Shown piece by piece: positions 11,810-23,029 of a stretch of 64,000 bases of DNA. The stretch's first letter is position 1, and each line of letters opens with the position of its first letter. Origin of the DNA: Vanessa cardui (taxonomy: Eukaryota; Arthropoda; Insecta; Lepidoptera; Nymphalidae); NCBI RefSeq assembly GCF_905220365.1, contig NC_061138.1:11981814-12045813 (forward strand), written 5' to 3'. The translations under genes were made by a program, and so were the position numbers. The notes under the pieces are model-generated. The model had not been told where the DNA came from and did not search any database. It saw only the letters and a list, made by a program, of their open reading frames with translations.

Positions 11810-11859
11810 GTAGTTTGAATATTATTTGAGACGCAAGTATAAATTGTGATATTGTGAAA

Positions 11860-11976
11860 ATGAATGGTAAAAAGCACAGTGAAACGGGCACTTTCTCGCC
11901 CGATGGTATGCGAGCCGAAATATTAAATCCATTTGTTCATAAATTGGAATTAGACAATACGTATGATAAAATTCGG
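11860..11976 (+). CDS. LPCAT: Lysophosphatidylcholine acyltransferase, exon 1
   Basis: The first coding exon gives 39 residues, ending LDNTYDKIR, then a GTAAGT donor in phase 0. The stretch LNPFVHKLELDNTYDKIR matches the N-terminal cytosolic segment just before the membrane helix in animal LPCAT1/2 proteins. LPCATs re-acylate lysophosphatidylcholine with acyl-CoA (Lands cycle) at the ER and lipid droplets. The ATG was chosen because it opens the frame that continues to the donor; the upstream ATG at 11795 begins only a 7-codon ORF. The gene continues past the window. Confidence 0.85.
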
Positions 11977-14900
11977 GTAAGTAAGGTTTAAATAAATTAA
12001 TAATATTATGAAATTACATTATAACGTCGAAAAATATAAGTACCGTTTGCGCAGGCTCGAAACGGCAAAACAAGGGGAGATCTGAGATTGTGTCGTAATA
12101 CTTTTTAAATTAGATTATTTTTTATTCAATTTGCATTATTTTAATCTGTTAACTTTTCTGAATTACAACAAAAATCAATTCAAATTTACTGTTGGTCATT
12201 TCATCTCTAATTTTCGCTCCTCTGAACCAATTTCGTTTTGAAAAATATTAATATGTATTATAATCAAATTGTCTTTTTTTTTTTATTTAGACCATTAAAA
12301 TATCTAGTAAGTAATTTTACGTAGAATAACATACTTAAAAAATATGATTAGGAAAAATAAAATAAACTAGGAAAACAGTTAGTTTGTCTTGGCCAGAGAT
12401 ATTTTATTCATCGTCTATTCTTTCATAATTAAAACAAAAATATTAACAAGAAAAAAATACTTTCTGGTCTACTTCTTTTAGGCCTTTCATTTCAGAAGAT
12501 TATAAAAAAAAAATCAACTATATTAGAATTTAGAAGCTCGTTGACATTTGCGTTATTTGACATAAATACCTACACAGTAAAAAAAACGTAATGGATACTT
12601 TAGGCTTATCGCGTTCATCGCGTCTTTTAATAGTTTTAATAATTGAATACTTGCCATCCGTTTCTCGATGTCAATATTTTTATGTGTGGTTTGTTGGGTG
12701 ACTTCGTTAGGGCCCAAAAACAATAATTTTTACGTCACTATCATCAGAGCCATTGATTCGGAATGCATCCATTTTTATCTGTAAATCATTTTTAGGATTA
12801 AAGCAAGAATTATAGAAGAGAAAATGATTGTTAGAAAAAAATTAAATGAATCCTAATAGCTACTACAGAATATAAGTTTAGTAAAACATTGATTTCATAC
12901 AATTAAATACGTATATTGAATCAAACCAACGAAGCCTTCCTTGATTCCATGGTGGAAGGTTCCTTATAGAGTAGATAGAGCCACCCCATTTAATCGCTTG
13001 GGTGCCGTGTGTGACGAAAATCATTCCAAAGGAGAATTGGCATTAGTTTTTGATAAAAATCTTCAAAATTATCATGTATGTATAGTACATAAGTTTACAG
13101 GACTCACCATTAGCAATATAAATGGGTAAATTGCAATAAAATGATGAAGCATGAAATTTAAACCAAGTACTATGAATTCCAGGAATGTTTACGTCGACAT
13201 TATATTGCTACTTGTAGTTATAAGAATATTGAAAAAAAAACAAATGGTCTGATTCGTTGGTCTAATAGCCAGTTGGTTGCCAGCCACAATGGTGGTCTTT
13301 TGATCCCGGTATTTTTAGGAAGTTAAGAAGTTGGCAGTATTATTATATCAAATTGGTCTTTACCCAATTTTTTTTTTACCTTTACTTAGGATTGTTGTAT
13401 TCCGTAGGTCAAGGTGGCAAGCCAGTATAGCTAAAGGCACAAGGGACACCTTATTCTAATATATCTTCCAATCTTCCAATGTTGTTGGCGTATTGGACTT
13501 GTTATAAATGGTTAATATTACGGCGTAAATTTATAATGTGTAGGGTGGTAATTACCACCAAGTTCCCTCGTGTTCCATCTTTGGAGAAAAATAGGTTGAC
13601 GACGGTAGATTGGCATAATGATAAGAGTACAAAGATTGCACCTACACTTTTGTAGACGCCTGCGTAAATGGCTAATTCATAAGGTTAACACAGGCCCCGC
13701 CGTAACTGAAATTCGGTCAGCTCAAATTAAGCATGAAAGCCAATCGATTGCTTATTTAATTAAATGCTTAGTACTTAGTTTACATGTTACTTTCCTATAG
13801 TGAATAAAAAAGTCATTTACAGTTTATAGTGAACATAAATCCTTATTTTTATTTCTTGTGTCCATAAAGTTTTTCAAACATGCATTCTTGTGATAAACAA
13901 GTGATGAGTATAAACATTTATTATCTGTGAAAATACTATACGAATGTACCAACTATTTGTATAATTTACTCTGTGTCTCGGTAGTCGGTACAGATTTATG
14001 TGGATATAGATAATAAAGAAAGTTGAAAATGTTCACTTATATTGCCATTGACCGAGGGAAAGTTTTGTGAGCCTTAACACGCACACACCTAAACCTTCTA
14101 AAGGTGACCACATTACGTTCATTCATCATTGTGTAACCATGCCGTAATGTAAAGAAAGCTGACAATTGATTTTATAAATATTGATTTTGATTATCGTCGT
14201 TTATGTTATATTATTATTTCTTGAGATTGAAACGATCGTTGCTTAGCTATTTCTTACCTTTAATGATAATCGGGAACGATTATGAAATTGAAGATGTCGT
14301 CCTGAGGGATTTCGGTAACGCCGGGAAATCTCACGAGCCATCAAACATGCAGGATAAGCCCAAAATCTTCTTGTGCCTTATGTTGTTATGCACAAGTTTG
14401 TACGCAAACATAATTGAGCTCTATTCATTTTCTAATCCGATCGAATTGATGATTGATGGGACGGCAATCAATAGATTTGTAAGTGTTCAGACGCAGGACC
14501 AACGTGCCTGCCAACTTCCAGACCATGGTCTGATAATGTGAATCTTTCGGCAGAAACATTAAAAACTTTTTATTGGCTCAACCTGGACTCAAAATCTAGA
14601 ACCTGTGGGATCTGTGGCATTAAATAAATAAATATATCAGTTATAGCTACTAGAGCAACGTGCCAATATTCTTATGACAAATATTGTTGCCAGTCAAGAG
14701 CCCATCGCAGTCGCTCAGAACTGAAAATGACATTATAATACCCACACGCATTGAAATGACGATTTTTTCTATAAAAGTATTCGAATATAATTAATTTGTG
14801 TTATAAATTGTAATCGAATTTCAAAGTGTATTTGCCTTTTTTGTTCGGTACTAAAAATAGTAAGAGATAAAAAACATTCCAAGGTCCGAAATATTTATTA

Positions 14901-16839
14901 GAGCTATGAACGCCAGATACAGAGTCGTTGGTTATTCTCTAAAGTTGTATAAAGTTGAACCCTTCGTTTTTCCTCGTAAAATTATTATTTTATTATAATA
15001 CTCTTCAAATTATTAACACTGGTAAATGCACACTAGAAACAACTGCTCAGTTCTTAACACTTCCGTGTCGATATAAATTATTTGAAGATTATTTTTGATT
15101 ACTAAATTGCAACTAATTATCTATTATATAAAGTGGTTTGTTTCCAAAGATACATGATGAGAACACCGCCACACTATTTTAAATTTCAAGTCTCTTACTT
15201 AAAGTATAGAATTTTCATAGAAACTTTCAAGCCCCGTTTTACCCCCTTAGGGCACAAGTTTAATAAAATTCCTTCTGAGCGTATGTTTAAACCCTATAAG
15301 GAACCTACGTGCTCAATTACAAGTTGGTAGGTGTTATAGTTTCTGATATATCGTAATATTAATTAGTGAGTGAGCGATAGGAACGAAAGTTACACATATA
15401 AATGATTTGAAAATTAAGCATATCGCATTATTCTGTAAAAATCACTTCCTAATTCACTCGGGTGATATCGAAAACAGACTCATCAATTTAAATGTTATTA
15501 TTTTATTGTAGCCTGTGTTGCGTGTAATTTTCTAATATTTAACGATCATGTTTTGAGGTTAATTTTGCGTTCAAAAATAGTTCTATTGTTGCAATTCAAC
15601 ATTCTAATTTAAGACATAAATCATCAAAGTTCAAACTTCCTCAAAAAACCGAGTTATGTTATAAAAAACCGTTAGTATAAAATATATTTTTAGTTTGTCC
15701 AAACAGGCAAACTAAAATTCTGTAATGTTCTTAAATTATTTATAATTAGACTGTAAATATCAAAATAAATGAAAATCGTTTGAGTTAGCTAGTTATTATT
15801 CGATAACACTGTCACAAAATTAAATTATGCATGTATTCGCTTACGAAAAGGAATAAAATAAACTTTTTAATATAAAATGATTTTTTTGCTACCATTACTT
15901 TTACGCATCTCACGCACACTAAGACATTTTATAAGTACGAGGGTCACTCACTCATGCACGCTGTTAATAATAATTCAACGTGGAGGGGCGCGTCATCATA
16001 AGTCAATAGATCTATAGCTATACTAGCTAGGTAATATATTTTTCACGAAAATACCGCGCATGGAAACACATGCGACATTACTAATAAAAATTCGAATATA
16101 TTTAACGTCTAAATTTTAAGTGTATACGATAATAGATGTAATATATTATGCATAATGAATAATTATTTCAACAAGGTCGCACCTATTAATGTAAAGGTAA
16201 GCAATTTATTATTCACATTTATGTTGGATTTTCAAATTTATTAAAGAGGTTCTCCCACGAAGTTCTTATATAATTATTACTTTTTATCTTATTCTAAATA
16301 TTCCTCATTGTTTTGGAATTAAAATTTGGGTCTTTGTGCTTTTTGTAGATGGCAACAATTTTTTTTTCAAATTGATACAATTGATCTGTCTAATGTTAAA
16401 GCTCTTTAAAAAGATTTTTACTGAAAGATTATTTTTTTTTCAATTTGTCAACAACTAAAAAACCCGCTAGACGTTGTCCTATCTGTGTGTATACAACCAT
16501 TGACGTCGATCGATTAAACGGTATAAATTTGATGTGCCTTAGCGCCGTTTTGTTACGATATACAATAAAGTTGAGAGTTCAATAACCTTTTCCATCTTAA
16601 AATACATATGTATCAAATTTCATGGTGGTCGGTAAAACGGTATCGAAGTCTTCGGTACCAAAATCATTATTTATTTTATTATTATTTATTATATACTACA
16701 CTTAAAATGATATCATTGGAAATGCCATATTAATTAATTAATTTATCTATAAATATTATAAACGCGGAAATATCTGCTTGTCTGTTTGTCTTTCACGGCC
16801 AAAGTAATGAATCAAATTCGATGAAAATTTGTTCGTTTG
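11977..16839 (+). other. LPCAT intron 1, proximal part
   Basis: AT-rich intron. ORFs at 12941-13129 and 14203-14541 have no recognisable domain and no splice support. Around 13240-13620 some text looks like old repeat debris. The region 15160-15400 resembles a LINE tail ('ttcaagtctcttactt...agttggtaggtgttatagtttctgatatatc', then 'gtgagtgagcgatag'). Confidence 0.5.
15160..15400 (+). repeat. LINE 3'-tail fragment
   Basis: It shares an order of blocks with the copy at about 40640-40790: an 'attttaccc...ctta' block, then 'aacctac', 'aagttggtaggt', 'tatagtttctgata', 'gtgagtg'. These are typical of lepidopteran LINE 3' untranslated tails. Confidence 0.4.
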
Positions 16840-16842
16840 TTA

Positions 16843-16942
16843 TCCAATCCATCAGCCCATTTCCGTCCACTGCTGGAAATAGGCCTCTCCAATTGTACGC
16901 CACTGAGATCGTTCTTGGGCTACTCGCATTCAGCTCCTGCCT
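16843..16942 (+). repeat. Dispersed repeat of the 'tccactgctgg' type
   Basis: The text 'cgtccactgctggaaataggcctctcca...gtacgccactgagatc' is shared with 33344-33441 and, in reverse, with 57295-57375. This is a common lepidopteran dispersed repeat. Confidence 0.6.
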
Positions 16943-17504
16943 GAGTGTTAACTGTTCATTGTTGTGTTTTTTAACTACACAAAAATTGAATAACAAGGAA
17001 TGGTTTATGCCTAAAACCTGATGACTAACTCCTGAAATGCGAACAAAGCTGCGACTAGTTATGAACAGTACGTTTTACACATAAATTGTTATGATATACT
17101 AGTAATCAAATTAATAAATAGATGTCTAGATACATATGTATATGTTATTAACATAGTTTCTGCTCCAAAAACACGGTGCAAAAATTAAATTAAATTTGAG
17201 TAAATCGAGGCCTTCTGTAAAACATTTCCTGATATGTTACGAAGTTTGCCTTCAAATTTTCAATGATCTGCAAATTGTTTAGAGGCAGGTCGTAACATTC
17301 TCTAAAAATCTTATAATCTATGTGACATTTGAAAATACATGCGAACCGAGTGTTTTTTTAGATATTATTGTTTATTTAAAATTATTGGGTTTGAAAAGCT
17401 TCATTCGAAATTGTAGATGGAAATGTCCTAGGATCTTTCATCGTCATTCTGAAAAGGGGTTTAAAGTGATTCTGCGACAACTGAGCGCTTATATACTTAT
17501 TTCG

Positions 17505-17590
17505 CGACCTCTGTGGTCGAGTAGTGTGTACACCGATTTTTATGGGTACTCCAAGGTCCCGGGTTCGATTCCCGGCCGAGTCGATGTAAG
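17505..17590 (+). repeat. tRNA-like SINE head
   Basis: It contains a perfect Pol III B box, GGTTCGATTCC, around 17563, and an A-box-like 'tggtcgagtag' about 45 nt earlier. A diverged reverse-strand copy lies at 46965-47040. It cannot fold into a complete tRNA gene as read, so I treat it as a second, different tRNA-derived SINE family. Confidence 0.55.
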
Positions 17591-17620
17591 TACAGAATTT
17601 ATATAAAGTAAAATAAAGTA

Positions 17621-17669
17621 ACAGCCTGTAAATTTCCCACTGCTGGGATAAGGCCTCCTCTTCCATTAA
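17621..17669 (-). repeat. SINE copy, 3' part (split by a transposon)
   Basis: This is the 3' end of a minus-strand copy of the main SINE ('acagcctgtaaatttcccac...ggcctcctcttcca'). It breaks off at TTAA, and its continuation resumes at 19208 after the Harbinger-like insertion. The two parts together read as one almost complete SINE. Confidence 0.85.
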
Positions 17670-17924
17670 CGCCCGTTTTCAATAACCTATCTAAGATTAC
17701 AGATAGATCGCTATCCTCGATTGTCAGTTAGAATTTATCTATCATTAATATGCGTTTCACAATTAAGGATAAGTGCCATCTATCTTCGACAACGATAGAT
17801 TACTTTCCCTCTCACCTATCTTAGCTTCTTCGAACGTTTATGAACAAAGTCACGGTAATGCTAGCCATCCAAAGTCAATAACAAAACGAAACATCTTGAC
17901 AGTTTGAACTTTCAATTTTGACAA

Positions 17925-18165
17925 AATGGCTTATGTAAGTATCTACGAAATATATTTATGTTTAATAGTTACAACGCGTTCATCTCCTCTCATCATTGAT
18001 ATACCAACTTTTTCAGTCAACAAAGGCAGCACCTATGACCAGAGACGAAACAATGATAATGAAAAAAGTTGAATTAGAGCTACAGGAAAAAAATTATTAT
18101 TGCTAAACTTCAGCTAGAATTAGAGAATGCAAAGTTAGAAAATTAAAAATTAAAAAATGAAATAA
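17925..18165 (+). pseudogene. Remnant of the Harbinger accessory (MADF/Myb-like) ORF
   Basis: ATGGCTTAT runs into GTAAGT at 17936, and an acceptor-like CAG at about 18016-18018 leads into a short frame ending in a lysine- and glutamate-rich coiled stretch (MIMKKVELELQEK). An extra base then shifts the rest into another frame (KLQLELENAKLEN). This is the usual coiled-coil C-terminus of the second protein made by Harbinger elements. The body of its DNA-binding domain is gone. Confidence 0.45.
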
Positions 18166-18272
18166 ATAAATAGTTTTTCCATTTAAAAGAAGGACTTTCA
18201 TTGTTAAGTGTAAAATACCTATATATTTAAAAACAAATAAAACGCAGATAAATTCAATATTTATATGTATAA

Positions 18273-18464
18273 TTATGTGTTGTTGAAGTAATTATTTATT
18301 AGTGATTGCCGTGAATAAAAAAATTCAGATGGTAAATGGTTATCTATAACAAAATTATTTTCTTCTAGTATAATTGCAATTGATATTTCTGGTTCCAATT
18401 CTTGTAAATTCATTTTCCTCCCAATATTATGTAGCACAGCAGTAGCTATAATAACCGCTTGCAA
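18273..18464 (-). pseudogene. Harbinger transposase, C-terminal remnant
   Basis: It encodes AVIIATAVLHNIGRKMN near its start and RQSLINNYFN at its end. These match the C-terminal helices of HARBI1-like transposases ('ii.acavLHNi', and the final 'R..li..yF'). The DDE catalytic segment that should precede it is absent, as the upstream bases run into unrelated AT-rich sequence. Confidence 0.7.
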
Positions 18465-18645
18465 ATTTTAAACTTTGAGTCAACAGATACCAGCATAGTG
18501 CCCAACGTATTAAATCGTAGCGCTAATAGTATCTGATGCAAGGGAGATGTACCATGGTTTCTGAAAAATGTTAAAACATGATTGAATTCTGATATTAGGT
18601 ACCTTATGTAGGTAATGTAAGGAAATTAGAATGACAAAATTAACC

Positions 18646-18891
18646 TTACCTTTTAGATGTAGTCTTCAAATAGGGTTGAATTAAATTATTTAATTCATTT
18701 ACAGCACCTTTGCTTAATCTTAATCGATATGCAAATTCGTAATCATTTAGCATATTCGTGTAATTTATTCGTGGCTTATACTTCTTTTGTGATCGCACAA
18801 TATCGGAATCACTGTCACTGTCTGTATAACAATCATTTATAATTTGTAATAATTCCATATCACTATCATCACTGCTACAATATTCCATCAT
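18646..18891 (-). pseudogene. Harbinger transposase, N-terminal remnant
   Basis: An 81-codon ORF with an acidic start (DSDSDSDIVRSQ) followed by the family's F..RLRLSKGAVNEL..LI helix-turn-helix-like segment. It ends at a good GTAAGG donor, so it was probably the first exon of the transposase. A diverged version, with an internal deletion and stops, is present in the related element at 25871-26789. Confidence 0.7.
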
Positions 18892-19207
18892 TAATAAAAA
18901 TTAGCGCAATAATATTTCAAAATTTCAAGTCAATCGGCCGAATTTGACGGATAAGCGATTGACGTTACTAGAGATAGCTTCGTCTATCCGAGAGTGACTT
19001 CAAGCGTATATAGAAACGTAGGTAACCACGAATCGTATGAGCGTTCTATCTCTTGTAAGCTATATGTCCTCCCGATGACAGATAGCTAGTATCGATAGGA
19101 AATGCTAACCGTTGATAGGTGATTGAAAACAAAGTAAAGGCAGAATGATAGATTTGGCTATCTTTAGTTACTGAAACAAGGGATAGATAGATTATTGAAA
19201 ACGGCCG

Positions 19208-19452
19208 TAAGGAGAGGGTTTGGAACATATTCCACCACGCTGTTCCAATGCGGTTTAGTGGAATACACATGTGGCAGAATTTCGATGAAATAAGACATGC
19301 AGGTTTCCTCACGATGTTTTTCTTCACCGTCGAGCACGGGATGAAATATAAACACAAATTAAGCACATATATACAGTAGTGCTTGCTTGGGTTTGAACCT
19401 GCAATCATCGGTTAAGATGCACGCGTTCTAACCACTGGGCCATCTCAGCTCT
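19208..19452 (-). repeat. SINE copy, 5' part (split by a transposon)
   Basis: This completes the minus-strand SINE begun at 17621. It carries the middle section and the tRNA-like head, whose A and B boxes read, on the minus strand, as 'tggcccagtggttagaacgc' and 'ggttcaaaccc' in slightly diverged form. Confidence 0.85.
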
Positions 19453-19654
19453 TATCTATTATATCTATATGTAAATTATTTTTGAATACCTGAAACTAGA
19501 ATGGAATATAGTTAATGTTATAGTCTACTTAACTACAATATTTGTATGGCTTCGATGGTTTCTGAATTGTATTAATCGAATAAGGTTTGAATTAATGGAC
19601 GCATTTACGTGTCCAACCAGACACTTAGTGGATTTCTTCTGTAGCGAATCGATT

Positions 19655-19772
19655 TATTAAAGCCTGCGGATTTGCTCGCGTTTTAGGCATGTGTCTGGCA
19701 AAAAGGAGTCTATCTCTTTTCTTGGAGTTCAAGTTCACTTCCAGAGATTAACTGGAACAGACAGACAACAAT
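19655..19772 (+). repeat. LINE 3'-tail fragment ('tcgctcgcgtttt' type)
   Basis: It shares the ordered blocks 'gctcgcgttttaggcatgtgt', 'ggcaaaaaggagtctat', 'cttggagttcaagtt' and 'acagacagaca' with 36425-36600 and 39415-39597. Confidence 0.55.
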
Positions 19773-19813
19773 TGTAAAAAAAATTATTTTGGTATGTGTA
19801 CCATGTATACTCG

Positions 19814-20155
19814 TATAGTACGACACAAATTAGATGTAGCATCGGGAAATGCAATGGAATGAATATAAAAACGATTACTGCCGATTTACACAACCAATAG
19901 AAATAGCTCCCTATCGCGCCATTCGACGCTATTCGTTGCTATAGATTCTCGCGTCAGAGAAAGCAAGTGCATGTAAATCGACGTGTCAAATTGACGAATA
20001 TATTAGGTCATATGATAGTACAAGTTATTACGTTTGTATAAAGATCATATTCGCATGAGAAATAAATTTTGATAATTTGGGATAGCGTACTCAATTCGGA
20101 TGTGATCGGTTTTACGAATTTTGCCGATGCGACATCTAAGTTGTGTCGTACTATA
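19814..20155. mobile_element. Inverted-repeat MITE, family A, copy 1
   Basis: A 342-bp non-coding element. The left end, TATAGTACGACACAAATTAG, pairs with the right end, which reads CTAAGTTGTGTCGTACTATA. The inverted repeats extend about 32 bp to a shared GCATCGG. Near-identical internal text occurs at 60198-60530, and an inverted, more diverged copy lies at 27305-27617. Flanks suggest insertion at a TA-rich site, but no clear target duplication is visible. Confidence 0.75.
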
Positions 20156-20240
20156 CATATATATGCATCGAGTAAAAAAGGGCTATTTTAATATTACAAA
20201 CAGACACTCCAATTTTATTATATGTATAGATTATTATTTT
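20156..20240 (+). repeat. LINE tail end
   Basis: The 'gggctattttaatattacaaacagacactccaatttt' stretch, followed by 'attatatgtatagat', matches the extreme 3' ends at 35480-35555 and 59240-59290. Confidence 0.5.
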
Positions 20241-20617
20241 TCGATAAATATAAAATATATTAATAAATAGTTGTAGCCGACGGCTTTATTATAATTTTAT
20301 TAGTTTTTGATGTGGTTACTTGGTGGTACTTCAATTTTATTATATGTTTAGATAAAAATTGATTACATAATTTAATAAATTGTATATGCTTATATGCAAG
20401 CCTTTTTCCAACTTACAAGTTCGAAAGTTTTAATAGGTGCACCCTCGAAGGTTCTAGAAATGTTTGAAACGGTACCAGTATCGTGATGGTACGAATTCTT
20501 TAACGATCTTGTCTTGCTATAGACGATACAAAAGTCAATATTTTGTGTAGATATTTTCTTCCTGATAAGAAATTGTCTGATACAATGCATGAACATTCTA
20601 ATGCTCGATAAAATCAA

Positions 20618-20880
20618 ATTCAAAATATAAAGTATATTCAAGTAGGCTTTAACAAGCACTTTTGAATCGTCATTTAAAAAATATATTAAGTGAAGTTACC
20701 ACCATACAAGTTAAGAGAAGAACGTCTAAGAAAATGAGTAGCTACTCTTTTTCAAAATTAAAAAATAAGTCTTGTTATTTAATTACAATTATATATGTAT
20801 GTAATTTATCCTGCCTGGAAGTCAACAAGTATTAATTCCCCACTTTTTTATCGTCTGCATAATCTTGTGTTGAATAATAT
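20618..20880 (+). repeat. Dispersed repeat B ('actttattcaagtggg'), copy 1
   Basis: It shares a long ordered text with 23325-23580 and 54148-54400: 'gtatattcaagtaggcttt', 'acaagcacttttgaatcg', a 'ttaagtgaag' block, an 'aagaaa.tcagtag..actctttttca' block and a 'tcctgcctggaagtcaacaagtattaattcc' end. I take it as a non-LTR element tail common in Lepidoptera; its class is not certain. Confidence 0.7.
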
Positions 20881-22334
20881 GCCTTATTTACCAATGTATT
20901 TTTTACAAATTATTTAAATTTATGAAACGGCAAAGTTATAAATGTCTGTGGAATTTTGTTATAGAAACGGATACCTTGCCCGAAGAAGGATTTATTGACT
21001 TTAAGAAGTCGGAAACATGGCGTTATAAGTTTATCCTTACTTCTTGTGCACATACACAGATTTTATTAAAGCGATAACCACGTGAAATAGTTCTTGGAAA
21101 CAATGAAAGCGAGGAAGAGGTGCTTGCACTCACAAAAAAATGCATACACCCACACACTCACATACATTGGGGATATAATATCTTCGAGTAGTTTGTGAGG
21201 TTTGAGGTGGTTCCCTAGGAGCGGTCCTTTGCACTGCGGACGGGTTGACGTATTCTGTTACCTAATGCGGTTAGTTCATAGGCGTTTCCTATAATCTGCT
21301 TGTTCACCTTACATTTTCTTTTTCATGCATTCGATTCTCGAATACCATTTTGCAAATGTAGCGTTAATATATTTTTTTATTTATAATAAATTTAAAGGTT
21401 TTATGGTTTAAATTGGTAATATGATGCTATAATTAAATGAACTGATATTTATTTTGTAACTTTAAAAATATAATTTTGTTTTTTTCTATTAAAGATAGAT
21501 ATGTTTTCATATCTTTTTTTCTGTAGATTTGTAGTTATGTGGATCACACACTTATCATAGTTTCTTTATATATGATATAGAGTTGATGTTGTTCGCTTGG
21601 AACTTGGCCTGACAGACAATCTATTATCCTAATGCTTAACGTTAATGTTATCAGTCAATGTTTTAATTATTTAATAAATTAATAATATTTTTAATTTCTC
21701 CTTATAGAAGATGAAAATTTGTGTGACTTCGGGAATTTTGTCAAAAAAATTGACATAAAAAGAATGAAAAAAAAAATGTCTTTTTTAGGACACGGCACAA
21801 TTATAAAAAAGTATAAGAAATAAAAGATAAAATCAAATTACTAACTAGTCTACAAAAAAGAAACAAGCAATTATAGTTACCGTGTCTTAAATAGGTGTAG
21901 GTACCATTTAGCTTCCAAATTGGGTTCCAAGGACCTAATGTTGATTTTCAATGGTACCTTATGTGATTATGACGGCCTGAGACAATATATGCTAATATTT
22001 AATATAAATAATTAAACATGGAATAATATTATATAGCCACTGTTCATTACCTGTGTTTCTATTGACTAAGGTGTAGAGTTTGTGAAGTAAGAGGTCTTGT
22101 AGAGTTAGAAGATTAGCTCTACACGAGACCTGATAATATTTTGATTACAATATGTTTAAAGAAACGGTTGTAAAAGTATTGACGAAAGATCTGAATTGGA
22201 ATATTTATCTCCTTGGTTAAAAAGTTGCTTTATTTTACTTTGCCAAATAAGGGAAGAACAGCTAACCTATTTATAATAATGACTATCTTATAAGTTGCAT
22301 TATTTCGAATTATTAATATATTAATGTAGATGAG
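20881..22334. other. Gene-free intron sequence
   Basis: AT-rich LPCAT intron 1, with low-complexity runs and no matched repeat or coding segment. Confidence 0.5.
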
Positions 22335-22630
22335 AGTTGAGATGGCCCAGTGGTTAGAACACGTGCATCGTAACCGATCATCGGGTTCAAAACCAGGCAA
22401 ACACCGCTGATTCATGTGCTTAATTTGTCTTTATAATTCATCTCGTGCTCAGCGTTGAAGGAAAACATCGTGAGGAAACCTGTATGTGACAAATTTCATA
22501 AAAATTCTGCCACATGTGTATTCCACCAACCTGCATTGGAACAGCGTGGTGGAATATGTTCCAAACCTTCTTCTCAAAGGGAGAGGAGGCCTTTAGCCCA
22601 GCAGTGGGAGTTTACAGGCTGTTATTGTAA
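22335..22630 (+). repeat. tRNA-derived SINE, near full-length
   Basis: It has a tRNA-like head with 'gatggcccagtggttagaac' (A box) and 'gggttcaaaaccaggca' (B box), then a body with 'cgtgaggaaacctgta', 'ttctgccacatgtgtattcc', 'ttggaacagcgtggtggaat', a purine-rich 'gggagaggaggc' and the end 'cagcagtgggag...acaggctg'. It lies 250 nt upstream of LPCAT exon 2, in the sense orientation. Confidence 0.9.
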
Positions 22631-22883
22631 TGTAAATGCGATAAAACACTATGAAATACAAACGATAAATGGATGTGATTATTATATAATGCACATGTTT
22701 TCGAAAAACAAATTAGGGAATTGACGCAATCATTCGATAAAATACGCATTCTGCACTTTTTATTATCGGGGCTTACCCTTGAAAGCTATTTCAAAAGTAA
22801 CGTCAGCGAAATGTTTTCTGTGATGGATTATCAAAATGTTTGTGGTGGAATTGGATTGTATCCAAGTTTTTTTTTTGTTACAG

Positions 22884-23029
22884 ACGGCGATTTTCACCGT
22901 CATCCTGCTTCCGTTTCGAGTGATCGTCATATGTTACCTGATCGTGACAGCCTGGTTCCTCGCCTGCATCGGCCTTTATGGCCTGAGCGAGGAAGACTTA
23001 CGGAAAAAGCCGATGACTGGTTGGAGAAG
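22884..23029 (+). CDS. LPCAT: Lysophosphatidylcholine acyltransferase, exon 2
   Basis: A 146-nt exon that enters in phase 0 after a poly-T tract and TTACAG, and leaves two bases of a codon before GTAATT. It encodes residues 40-87: a hydrophobic membrane segment (about 44-73, TVILLPFRVIVICYLIVTAW) followed by the cytosolic ...LRKKPMTGWR segment. The membrane hairpin followed by 'KP..GWR' directly before the acyltransferase domain is characteristic of LPCAT1/LPCAT2. The trailing AG can be completed by C (Ser, first version of exon 3) or by G (Arg, second version), both without a stop. Confidence 0.9.

Larger units (their letters stand above)
10940..11859. promoter_or_regulatory. Divergent intergenic promoter region, AIRIM/SPAG7 and LPCAT
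   Basis: 920 bp separate the start codons of two genes that point away from each other. No transposon copy recognised in this window falls inside it, in contrast to the dense load in the introns. It contains a hyphenated palindrome at 11103-11118 and a TATA/initiator pair near the LPCAT side (both listed separately). Confidence 0.55.
17670..19207 (-). mobile_element. PIF/Harbinger-like DNA transposon, decayed
   Basis: A 1,538-bp element. Its ends are imperfect inverted repeats: CGCCCGTTTTCAATAACCTA on the left against CGGCCGTTTTCAATAATCTA, the reverse complement of the right end. It is flanked by the direct repeat TAA at 17667-17669 and 19208-19210, which fits the TWA target duplication of PIF/Harbinger. 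Inside are two minus-strand remnants of a HARBI1-like transposase (18646-18891 and 18273-18464) and, on the plus strand, the end of a second accessory-protein-like ORF. The central catalytic part of the transposase is missing, so the copy cannot be autonomous. Confidence 0.8.

Noticed and set aside
14203..14541. A 112-codon plus-strand ORF with a hydrophobic start
   Set aside because: No recognisable domain, no splice signals and no repeat match. It lies in intron 1, and its length is possible by chance.
17505..17590. A tRNA gene
   Set aside because: B-box and A-box words are present, but acceptor and anticodon stems do not form a complete tRNA and a diverged reverse copy exists, so a SINE head fits better.
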